Source of the DNA: an uncultured Acidimicrobiales bacterium
Lineage (GTDB): Bacteria; Actinomycetota; Acidimicrobiia; Acidimicrobiales; Bin134
Assembly (NCBI GenBank): GCA_951813555.1
Contig: OX638344.1
Coordinates: 2,261,076 to 2,325,075, forward strand
Reading direction: 5' to 3'
DNA length: 64,000 nt
Shown here piece after piece: positions 35,920-45,700 of this stretch. Numbering within the stretch: the first letter of the stretch is position 1; each line of letters starts with the position of its first letter. The notes beneath the pieces were generated by a model that searched no databases, was not told where the DNA came from, and saw only the letters and a program-made list of their open reading frames with translations. Made by a program: the position numbers and the translations under genes.

Positions 35920-35967
35920 CCCCGGTAGGCTGCGCGGCACATATGCCGACGTCGCAGCCTACCGGGG
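35920..35967. repeat. 15-bp perfect inverted repeat with 18-nt spacer
   Basis: The 15 bases at 35920-35934 (CCCCGGTAGGCTGCG) are exactly complementary to those at 35953-35967. GCCGAC (35945-35950) also pairs with GTCGGC (35968-35973). It lies downstream of the DUF4143 ATPase gene and upstream of vapB, both leftward. No T-run follows. It may be a terminator for the ATPase transcript or a recombination site at an island junction. Confidence 0.6.
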
Positions 35968-36011
35968 TCGGCGTATTGTCCTGTGCTGAACTGGGCTGGC
36001 ATCACCAAGGC

Positions 36012-37160
36012 TCATGGCCACAGTCCATCTTCGGCCAGAGCCTCGTGGAACCGATCCATGGGCCAGACGTGGATGCCGTCTTCGGTTTGGAATTCGTGGG
36101 GGCCGTTATAGATGAGGATGCGGCGGGTCAAGCCGGGGAGCCCTTCAATGGCTCGGAGGCCCTTGAGCATGCTGGTGTTGTAGTTGGCAGCGGCCTTGAC
36201 CTCGAGAGCGAGATGCTCGTTGTCTCGGGTGAGCACGAAGTCGACCTCGGCGTCGGACTCGACTGGGGACCAATAGGCGATGGCGTCAAACACCTGCTGG
36301 GTCTCGTTGTGGGCCCTGAGCGAGCCGAGAACCCACCCCTCCAACAGAGCGCCGCGTTCCTCAGCGGCAACGGGGCCGAGTTGGCGTTTGATCGCCCTCA
36401 CTATTCCGGGATCAACCCAGTAAAGCTTGGGGCGCTTTCTCTCGCGAACCCGGAGCTTGGCCTCGAACGCCTCTAACCGAGTCGTGAGCAGTGTGTCCTC
36501 TAGCACTTCCAAATAGCCCGCCACGGTAGGGCGGGCTACTCCTGTGTCTCGGGCCAGGCTGGACATGTTGACCGTTTGGGCATGCATCAGCGCGGCCACC
36601 GGCAGGAACCTCACAAAACCGGGCAGATTCCGAACCGCGGCTTCGGCTCGGATCTCCTCTCGGAGATAGAGCTGGGTATAGCTCTCCAACACCTCGCGTC
36701 GATCCTCGGCCGACCACACCAGGGGGACCGTGCCGAACCGCAGAGCGTCGCCTAGGTCGAAGTCGCCGCCCAGCTCTGCCGGGGTGAGCGGGGACATGGC
36801 TTTGCGAGTTGCCCGTCCGGCAAGCAGGTTCGTACCGGCAGTCTTGAGCTTGCGAGCACTGGAACCCAGCAGGGCGAACCGCACTCCCCGCTCCTCAATC
36901 TGCCGGTGGACCTCGTTCAGCAGGGCGGGAATGCGCTGCACTTCGTCCACCACCACCCATTCCCCTGGCTTGATACCAGACAGGAGGTTCCCGAACAGGG
37001 CTGGATTGCCCACCAGATCGGTGAACAGCGCTTCGTCAAGCAAGTCGTAGCGCGTTGCATCGGGCAGCATCATGCGCACCCAGGTGCTCTTGCCAACCCC
37101 TCGCACTCCGAACAGAAAGAAGCTCCGCTCGGGTACTGGTAGCAGTCTTCTGTACACCAT
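36012..37160 (-). CDS. AAA-family ATPase with DUF4143 domain
   Basis: 382 residues. Walker A is FGVRGVGKSTWVRMM (about 18-30) and Walker B VVVDEVQRIP (about 68-77). LLGSSARKLKTAGTNLLAGRA is the family sensor block. The C-terminal DUF4143 region has LSSLARDTGV-like wHTH (SSLARDTGVARPTVAGYL) and the nuclease-like stretch DAEVDFVLTRDNEHLALEVKA, in which D-x-x-x-D-F and E-V-K-A recall PD-(D/E)XK folds. Such proteins are common in mobile and defence regions; the exact role is unknown. An AT-rich leaderless promoter precedes it. Confidence 0.85.
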   Translation of the reverse strand: MVYRRLLPVPERSFFLFGVRGVGKSTWVRMMLPDATRYDLLDEALFTDLVGNPALFGNLLSGIKPGEWVVVDEVQRIPALLNEVHRQIEERGVRFALLGSSARKLKTAGTNLLAGRATRKAMSPLTPAELGGDFDLGDALRFGTVPLVWSAEDRREVLESYTQLYLREEIRAEAAVRNLPGFVRFLPVAALMHAQTVNMSSLARDTGVARPTVAGYLEVLEDTLLTTRLEAFEAKLRVRERKRPKLYWVDPGIVRAIKRQLGPVAAEERGALLEGWVLGSLRAHNETQQVFDAIAYWSPVESDAEVDFVLTRDNEHLALEVKAAANYNTSMLKGLRAIEGLPGLTRRILIYNGPHEFQTEDGIHVWPMDRFHEALAEDGLWP

Positions 37161-37167
37161 TACGACA

Positions 37168-37173
37168 AAAATA
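37168..37173 (-). promoter_or_regulatory. Putative leaderless -10 element (TATTTT)
   Basis: On the minus strand TATTTT ends seven bases before the ATPase ATG at 37160, within AT-rich DNA and with no Shine-Dalgarno. Confidence 0.45.
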
Positions 37174-37261
37174 GCCGATTTTTGATAAGTACCTATACAT
37201 TTTTCGACCCCACCGACTCACAGCAGGGCGAGCCACCGGACCGGTGCGCGAAGCTACGGGG

Positions 37262-38902
37262 ATGAGCACTTGGGTTGATGTGACCACGTATGGGGATCTG
37301 GTGGTGCGGGGGGCGGCACTGTATGGGGACCAGGATGCGGTGGTGTTCCCCGACACCCGGCACAGCTTTGCGTCGCTGGAGGAAGCAGCCCGGCGGTCGG
37401 CTCGGTCGCTGCTGGGACTGGGGGTTCGGCCTCAAGACCGGGTGGGGATCCTCATGCCCAACTGCATGGACTTCATCGAGGTCATGTTCGGCGCCTCCCT
37501 CATCGGCGCAGTCCCGGTTCCCATAAATGCCCGCTTCAAGGGGCGGGAACTGGCCTACGTCACCGAGAACGCCGACCTGAAGGTGCTGGTGACCAGCGAC
37601 ATCATCGACCAGTTCACCGATTATGTGGTGATCCTCCACGACTGCCTACCCGGCTTGGCCGAGGCTCTCGATCCGGCCAACCTCGAGCTCGACGTTGCTC
37701 CCGAACTAAAGGCAGTGGTGCTAATGGGCAGCACCTCGCCCGCCGGGATGGTGGACCGGGCCGCATTCGAAGCCTTGGCCGACGATGCCACCGACGATGA
37801 GGTGGAACTGCTCCGCAGCCAGGTGGCCATTCGCGACGAGGCCCTCATGATCTACACGTCAGGCACCACTGCCGAGCCCAAGGGCTGCCCCCTGAACCAC
37901 GAATCCCTGGTGCGCACTGCCGTAACCGCCTGTCGGACCCGGTTCGAGTTGACTGACACCGACGTGTTCTGGGACCCACTCCCCCTGTTCCACATGAGTT
38001 CGATCCTCCCGCTCATCGGCTGCTTGGATGCTGGGTCGTCCTATGTGACCATCACCCACTTCGAACCGGCTTCGGCCATCGCCCAGATGCGAGATGAGAA
38101 AGCCACGGTGTGCTTCTCCACCTTCCCGCCGGTCACCCAGGCCATGATCAACCATCCCGACTGGGACTCCGACGAGTTCCAGCGCATCCGGCTGGTGAAC
38201 AACGTGGCGCCCCCCGACGCCCTGCGGGCCATCCACGCCCTGCTCCCCTGGGCCCGCCACATGAACGCCTACGGACTCACCGAGTGCGGCGGCGTGGTCG
38301 CCTTCTCCGGCCCCGACGATCCGCCGGAAACTTGGGCGGTGTCGTCGGGCCGCCCGTTCCGGGGCATCGAAGTCAAGATCAAAGACCTCGAGACCAGAGC
38401 AACCCTCACCGAGCCCCACCAAGCAGGCGAGATCTGGGTGCGGGGCTACAACGTGTTCGAGGGCTACCACAAAGACCCGGTAAAGAACGCCGAGTGCTTC
38501 GACGACGAGGGCTGGTTCTTCACCGGAGACATCGGCTCGCTCGACCCCGACGGCCGTATCAGCTACCTGGGCCGCACCAAGGACATGCTCAAGGTGGGCG
38601 GCGAGAACGTGGCCGCAGTGGAGATCGAGAGCTACCTCCAGACCCACCCGGCGGTGGCCATCGCCCAGGTGGTCCCATTGCCCGACGAGAAGTACCAGGA
38701 GATACCGGCCGCCTTCGTCGAGCTCAAGCCCGGCGCCGAGGCCAGCGAGGAAGAACTGATCGAGTTCTGCCGAGGCCAGATCGCCAGCTTCAAAATCCCC
38801 CGCCACGTTCAGTTCGTCGCCCCCAACGAATGGCCCATGTCCGCCACCAAAATCCAAAAATTCCGCCTCGCAGAGAAGCTACAAGCCGAACTGGGGCTAT
38901 GA
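37262..38902 (+). CDS. Acyl-CoA synthetase (AMP-forming)
   Basis: 546 residues from ATG 37262; the frame opens at 37244, but STWVDVTTYGDLVVRGAALYGD is the natural N-terminus. ANL-superfamily motifs are LMIYTSGTTAEPKGCPLNH (P-loop), NAYGLTECGG, the hinge Asp/Lys region TGDIGSLDPDGRISYLGRTK, MLKVGGENVAAVEIE and the catalytic Lys in MSATKIQKFRL. It activates a carboxylic acid to acyl-CoA. Start of the metabolic block to the right of the defence island. Substrate undetermined; length and motifs fit medium/long-chain or bile-acid-type ligases. Confidence 0.9.
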   Translation: MSTWVDVTTYGDLVVRGAALYGDQDAVVFPDTRHSFASLEEAARRSARSLLGLGVRPQDRVGILMPNCMDFIEVMFGASLIGAVPVPINARFKGRELAYVTENADLKVLVTSDIIDQFTDYVVILHDCLPGLAEALDPANLELDVAPELKAVVLMGSTSPAGMVDRAAFEALADDATDDEVELLRSQVAIRDEALMIYTSGTTAEPKGCPLNHESLVRTAVTACRTRFELTDTDVFWDPLPLFHMSSILPLIGCLDAGSSYVTITHFEPASAIAQMRDEKATVCFSTFPPVTQAMINHPDWDSDEFQRIRLVNNVAPPDALRAIHALLPWARHMNAYGLTECGGVVAFSGPDDPPETWAVSSGRPFRGIEVKIKDLETRATLTEPHQAGEIWVRGYNVFEGYHKDPVKNAECFDDEGWFFTGDIGSLDPDGRISYLGRTKDMLKVGGENVAAVEIESYLQTHPAVAIAQVVPLPDEKYQEIPAAFVELKPGAEASEEELIEFCRGQIASFKIPRHVQFVAPNEWPMSATKIQKFRLAEKLQAELGL

Positions 38903-38906
38903 GCTC

Positions 38907-39491
38907 CTACTCCTTATAGCCCTCAGGCAGCTGGTCGACGTGCCAGATTTGGCTCCTCCACCAGCGCCACTGGCCAGCAATGACATCCTCGACGGTGCAG
39001 TGCGGGTGAGGCTCCAGCCAATCCAGCTCCGAGTCCACGATCTGAAACAGGCATCCGTGACCTGATTTGGGCCGAACATAGGTCTCCCGCCAGTGCGGCT
39101 CGCTCAGATCGGTGTCGACCACCTCATAGCCTGAGGCCTCCAAGTCGGCGATAGTCGCCTCCACGTCGTCCACGAAGATGGTCACATGGTGGAACCCCTC
39201 CCCGTGCTTGTCGATGAACCGGCGCAGGTAGCTTTCCTCGTTCAGCGGCTCCAGCAGCTCCACCTTCACGGTGTCGGGCAGCTTGAACATGGCGGTGCGG
39301 ATATCCAGCGGCACGTCGTCGCCGCCCAACACGAACTGCCCGCCGAACACATCCCGAAACAGCGGCACCGCGGCCTCGATGGAGCGCACCGCGATGCCGA
39401 TGTGATCCCATCGCTGAATTCGGGGCGATACCGCCGGGTTTGAGTCCAGACCGGCCGGATATCCGGCTTCGCCCATTGTTCTCCAGCCCAT
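38907..39491 (-). CDS. VOC-family protein (glyoxalase fold)
   Basis: 194 residues. The first VOC module begins RWDHIGIAVRSIEAAVPLFRD (metal His in DHIG), with VELLEPLNEESYLRRF. The second begins FHHVTIFVDDVEATIADLE with the second His pair. QIVDSELDWLEPH supplies a possible Glu ligand. It resembles methylmalonyl-CoA epimerase or dioxygenase relatives. A GAGAGGAG ribosome-binding site precedes the ATG. Convergent with the acyl-CoA synthetase (4 bases between stops), divergent from the giant LRR gene. Confidence 0.8.
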   Translation of the reverse strand: MGWRTMGEAGYPAGLDSNPAVSPRIQRWDHIGIAVRSIEAAVPLFRDVFGGQFVLGGDDVPLDIRTAMFKLPDTVKVELLEPLNEESYLRRFIDKHGEGFHHVTIFVDDVEATIADLEASGYEVVDTDLSEPHWRETYVRPKSGHGCLFQIVDSELDWLEPHPHCTVEDVIAGQWRWWRSQIWHVDQLPEGYKE

Positions 39492-39742
39492 GGCCGACTC
39501 CTCTCGGTGTTTTCACATTATTTGGGGACGCCCCCGGTGTGGTAGCTAGCAGGGCCCAGCCAAACGCCGCACCTTCAGAGCGCCGATCGGCCGCAATGTT
39601 GGAACCAGCTGAAACCGGCCAGCGCTGGCCGACTTCAAGCCGAGCCTGGCCAATGACCACCAGCCCGAAGGCACCCCACAACCAGGGCCCGACCCCATAC
39701 CAAACCTTCCCGGCGGTCCGCGCCGCCCACTTTGCGTAGTGC

Positions 39743-39748
39743 TAGCTT
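39743..39748 (+). promoter_or_regulatory. Putative leaderless -10 element (TAGCTT) of the giant LRR gene
   Basis: TAGCTT ends seven bases before ATG 39756. No Shine-Dalgarno is visible (GCCGCCC precedes the ATG). This choice of start gives a clean signal peptide. Confidence 0.5.
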
Positions 39749-39755
39749 GCCGCCC

Positions 39756-42700
39756 ATGAACAGAATCGCCTTGGCCAAATCGCCTGTGGGGCTGCTGGCC
39801 GTGTTGTGCCTGCTGATCGCGGGGCTGACAGCCAAAGCCGCCGCACAAGGCGGCACCGCCCTGTCGTTTGGCACCGCGTCGGTGGCCGATCAGTCCTACA
39901 CGCAGAACACGGCGGTCGCGGCGTTGACGCTGCCGGCGGCGAGCGGGGGCACTGCGCCGATAGCCTATGCGCTGAGCCCGGCGTTGCCGGCGGGTCTGGC
40001 CTTTGACACCGCGACGCGCCAGTTGTCGGGCACCCCCGAGGTGGCCCGGGCAGCCGTCGCGTACACCTACACCGCCACCGACGACGCCGGCGACGAGGCA
40101 TCGATCACCTTCGACATCACCGTAACTGCTGATGATCCTGACCAGGCGGTGACCATATCGGACACTGCGCTGCGGGCGCTGATCGAAACCGAGCTGGGCA
40201 TCGCCGGCGGCGCCACCATCACCGAGGCCGATATGGCCACCCTCACCGAAATCTCCGACTTTGACGCGGGCGTCGCCGACCTCACCGGCCTGAAATACGC
40301 CACCGCCCTCACCACCCTGACACTCCACAACGGCACCATCTCAGACCTCTCCCCCCTCACCAGCCTCATCACCCTCACCGACCTGGACCTATACAACAAC
40401 TCGATCTCGGACGTCTCGGCGCTGCCCGGGCTGGCCAACCTCACATACCTGGGGCTCAGCGGCAATTCGATCTCGGACATCTCCGATCTGTCCGGGCTGA
40501 CCAACCTCACAACCCTGTATCTCGCATACAATTCGCTCTCGGACATCTCCGATCTGTCCGGGCTGACCAACCTCACAAGGCTGTATCTCTACGGCAATTC
40601 GATCTCGGACATCTCCGGTCTGTCCGGGCTGACCAACCTCACAGAGCTGCATCTCAACGAAAACTCGATCTCGGACATCTCCGATCTGTCCGGGCTGACC
40701 AACCTCACAACCCTGTGGCTCGGCGACAACTCGATCTCGGACATCTCCGATCTGTCCGGGCTGACCAACCTCACAGGGCTGTATCTCTACGGCAATTCGA
40801 TCTCGGACATCTCCGATCTGTCCGGGCTGACCAACCTCACAACCCTGGGGCTCGGCGGCAATTCGATCTCGGACATCTCCGATCTGTCCGGGCTGACCAA
40901 CCTCACATGGCTGTGGCTCAACGACAATTCGATCTCGGACATCTCCGATCTGTCCGGGCTGACCAACCTCACAAGGCTGTGGCTCTCCGGCAATTCGATC
41001 TCGGACATCTCCGATCTGTCCGGGCTGACCAACCTCACAAGGCTGTATCTCAACGACAGCTCGGTCTCGGACATCTCCGATGTGTCCGGGCTGACCAACC
41101 TCACATACCTGGGGCTCTACGGCAATTCGCTCTCGGACATCTCCGATGTGTCCGGGCTGACCAACCTCACAACCCTGGGGCTCGGCGGCAATTCGATCTC
41201 GGACATCTCCGATCTGTCCGGGCTGACCAACCTCACAGGGCTGTGGCTCTCCAACAATTCGATCTCGGACATCTCCGATCTGTCCGGGCTGACCAACCTC
41301 ACATACCTGGGGCTCTCCAACAATTCGATCTCGGACATCTCCGATCTGTCCGGGCTGACCAACCTCACAAGGCTGCATCTCGAATACAACTCGCTCTCGG
41401 ACATCTCCGATCTGTCCGGGCTGACCAACCTCACAGGGCTGGGGCTCGACGACAACTCGATCTCGGACGTCTCGGCGTTGTCGGGGCTGACCAACCTCAC
41501 ATGGCTGTGGCTCCGCGACAATGCGGTGTCTGATGTCGGGCCGTTGGTGTCGAACACCGGGCTGGGCTCGGGCGACATCGTGGTGTTGGAGCGCAACCCG
41601 CTCGACGCGGCGGCGACGGGCACTGATATTCCCGCTTTGGAGGCCCGGGGGGTGAGTGTTGATGACGATCCGGTGTCGCCGGCGAAGCCGGCTGCCCCCG
41701 CGAAGCCCGGCGCGACAGGCGGTTATGGGCAGGTGTCTTTGAGCTGGGCTGCGCCCGCCGACGGCGGCTCGGCGATCACGGGGTGGCGGTACTCGCTGAA
41801 AACCGTGGGCGGCGAGTTCGGAGGGTGGGTCGATGTGGCCGACAGCGCTGCGGGCGGCGCGAACGCGTCGGGCTACACCGTCACAGGTTTGGTGCACGGG
41901 GTGTCGTATGCGTTCCGGGTGCGGGCGGTGAACGCGCAGGGCGCGGGCGGGGTGTCGGCGGAGTCCGACGCGGCCGCCACCGACGCGGCCGCTGTTGTGG
42001 TGGCGGTCACTTCAGACGCGGGCAGCGACAACACATACCGCACCGGCGATAACATCGAGGTCACCGCCACGTTCCCAGCAGCGGTGACGGTAACCGGCAC
42101 ACCCCAGATCGCCCTGGACATAGGCGCTACCACGCGCCAGGCCGACTACACCTCGGGGTCGGGGACCGCTGATGTGGTGTTCGCCTACACCGTCACAGCA
42201 GGCGACGCCGACGCCGACGGCATCTCCGCAGCCCAAGATGCCCTGGCGCTCAACGCCGGCACCATCACCGACAGCAACGGCGACAATTCCGAGCTGTCGC
42301 ATATCGCGATCGCCGACGACCCGGACCACAAAGTCGACACTTCTTTGTGGGTGGCGTCGGTGGCCGATCAGTCCTACACGCAGAACACGGCGGTCGCGGC
42401 GTTGACGCTGCCGGCGGCGAGCGGGGGCACTGCGCCGATAGCCTATGCGCTGAGCCCGGCGTTGCCGGCGGGTCTGGCCTTTGACACCGCGACGCGCCAG
42501 TTGTCGGGCACCCCCGAGGTGGCCCGGGCAGCCGTCGCGTACACCTACACCGCCACTGACGACGCCGGCGACGAGGCATCGATCACCTTCGACATCACCG
42601 TAACTGCTGATGATCCTGACCAGGCGGTGACCATATCGGACACTGCGCTGCGGGCGCTGATCGAAACCGAGCTGGGCATCGCCGGCGGCGCCACCATCAC

Positions 42701-45700
42701 CGAGGCCGATATGGCCACCCTCACCGAAATCTCCGACTTTGACGCGGGCGTCGCCGACCTCACCGGCCTGAAATACGCCACCGCCCTCACCACCCTGACA
42801 CTCCGCAACGGCACCATCTCAGACCTCTCCCCCCTCACCAGCCTCATCACCCTCACCGACCTGGACCTATACAACAACTCGATCTCGGACATCTCGGCGC
42901 TGCCCGGGCTGACCAACCTCACAGAGCTGTGGCTCTCCAACAATTCGATCTCGGACATCTCGGCGCTGTCGGGGTTGGTTGGCCTCACCGAGCTGGGGCT
43001 GAACAGCAACTCGGTTTCGGACGTCTCGGCGCTGTCGGGGTTGGTTGGCCTCACCGAGCTGGGGCTGAGGTTCAACTCGATCTCGGACATCTCCGATCTG
43101 TCGGGGTTGGTTGGCCTCACCTCTTTGAGCCTGAGCGGCAACTCGGTTTCGGACGTCTCGGCGCTGTCGGGGTTGGTTGGCCTCTCGACGCTGTGGCTGA
43201 ACAGCAACTCGGTTTCGGACGTCTCGGCGCTGTCGGGGTTGGTTGGCTTGGCGACTTTGAGCCTGGACGGCAACTCGGTGTCGAACGTCTCGGCGCTGTC
43301 GGATCTGACGGGTCTGGCGTCGTTGTGGCTCGGCGACAACTCGGTGTCGGATCTGTCTGATCTGTCGGCCTTGACGGGCTTGACGGCGTTGGGCCTCAAC
43401 GGCAACTCGATCACCGACGTCTCGGACCTGTCGGCTTTGACGGGCTTGGCGTTGTTGCGGCTCAACAACAACTCGTTGTCTGATCTGTCTGATCTGTCGG
43501 CCTTGACGGGCTTGGAGACCCTGTATCTCCACGACAACTCGATCACCGACCTCTCCGCGCTGGCGGGCCTCACCGCCCTGGAGACCCTGTATCTCCACGA
43601 CAACTCGATCACCGACATCTCCGCCCTGGCGGGCCTCACCGCCCTGGAGACGCTGTGGCTCAACGAAAACTCGATCACCGACATCTCGGACCTCTCCGCG
43701 CTGACCGCGCTCACCGCTTTGAGGCTCAACGACAACTCGGTCACCGACGTCTCCGCGCTGGCGGGCCTCACCGCGCTGGAGGCGCTGCACTTCAACGACA
43801 ACTCGGTCTCGGACCTCTCCGCGCTGGCGGGGCTGACCGTGCTGGAGGCCCTGCACCTGGCCGAAAACGCCATCTCTGATCTCGGGCCGCTGGTGTCGAA
43901 CACCGGGCTGGGCTCAGGCGACACCGTCATCGTGGAGCGCAACCCGCTCGACGCCGCCTCCACCGGCACCCACATCCCCGCCCTGGAAGCCCGAGGCGCC
44001 ACCGTCGACGACGACCCGGTATCGCCGGCCAAGCCCGCCGCCCCCGCCAAGCCCGCCGCCGCCGCCGGCGCCGCGCAGGTCGCGCTGAGCTGGACGGCGC
44101 CCGCCGACGGCGGATCAGCGATCACCAAATGGCAGTACTCCCAGAAAACCGGCAACAGCGAGTTCGGGGCGTGGACCGACGTGGCCAACAGCGCGCCGGG
44201 ACAAACCAACGCCACGGGCTACACCATCACCGGCCTGGCCCACGCCACCGCCTACGAGTACCGGGTGCGCGCCGCCAACGCGCAAGGCGCGGGCGGAGTG
44301 TCAGAGGACTCCGACGCCGCCACCACCGACGCGCCCGCCGCCACACTAGCCATCACCTCTGATGCGGGCACCGACAACACCTACCAAACAGGCGACACCA
44401 TCGAAATCACCGCCACGTTCGCCGAAGCCATGACCGTCACCGGCACACCCCAGATCGCCCTCACCATAGGCACAACCACCCGCCAAGCCGCCTACACCTC
44501 CGGATCAGCCACCGCCGACCTGGTATTCACCTACACCGTCGCCACAGGCGACACCGACACCAACGGCATCTCCATCGCCCAAGACACCCTCGCGCTCAAC
44601 GGGGGCACCATCACCGACACCAACGGCAACAACACCCCGCTGACCCACAACCCCATCACCGACGACACCGACCACACCGTCGACACTTCTTTGTGGGTGG
44701 CGTCGGTGGCCGATCAGTCCTACACGCAGAACACGGCGGTCGCGGCGTTGACGCTGCCGACGGCGAGCGGGGGCACTGCGCCGATAGCCTATGCGCTGAG
44801 CCCGGCGTTGCCGGCGGGTCTGGCCTTTGACACCGCGACGCGCCAGTTGTCGGGCACCCCCGAGGTGGCCCGGGCAGCCGTCGCGTACACCTACACCGCC
44901 ACCGACGACGCCGGCGACGAGGCATCGATCACCTTCGACATCACCGTAACTGCTGATGATCCTGACCAGGCGGTGACCATATCGGACACTGCGCTGCGGG
45001 CGCTGATCGAAACCGAGCTGGGCATCGCCGGCGGCGCCACCATCACCGAGGCCGATATGGCCACCCTCACCGAAATCTCCGACTTTGACGCGGGCGTCGC
45101 CGACCTCACCGGCCTGAAATACGCCACCGCCCTCACCACCCTGACACTCCACAACGGCACCATCTCAGACCTCTCCCCCCTCACCAGCCTCATCACCCTC
45201 ACCGACCTGGACCTATACAACAACTCGATCTCGGACGTCTCGGCGCTGCCCGGGCTGGCCAACCTCACATACCTGGGGCTCAGCGGCAATTCGATCTCGG
45301 ACATCTCCGATCTGTCCGGGCTGACCAACCTCACAACCCTGTATCTCGCATACAATTCGCTCTCGGACATCTCCGATCTGTCCGGGCTGACCAACCTCAC
45401 ATCCCTGGGGCTCGGCGGCAATTCGCTCTCGGACATCTCCGATCTGTCCGGGCTGACCAACCTCACAGGGCTGCATCTCGCATACAACTCGATCTCGGAC
45501 ATCTCCGATCTGTCCGGGCTGACCAACCTCACATGGCTGTATCTCAACGGCAATTCGATCTCGGACATCTCCGATGTGTCTGGGCTGACCAACCTCACAT
45601 ACCTGGGGCTCAGCGGCAATTCGATCTCGGACATCTCCGATGTGTCCGGGCTGACCAACCTCACAGGGCTGGGGCTCTACATCAACTCGATCTCGGATGT

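Noticed and set aside
35913..36476. Plus-strand open frame opposite the DUF4143 ATPase (187 codons)
   Set aside because: It is a shadow of the ATPase gene, which has Walker A/B motifs and a promoter; the plus frame shows no family pattern.
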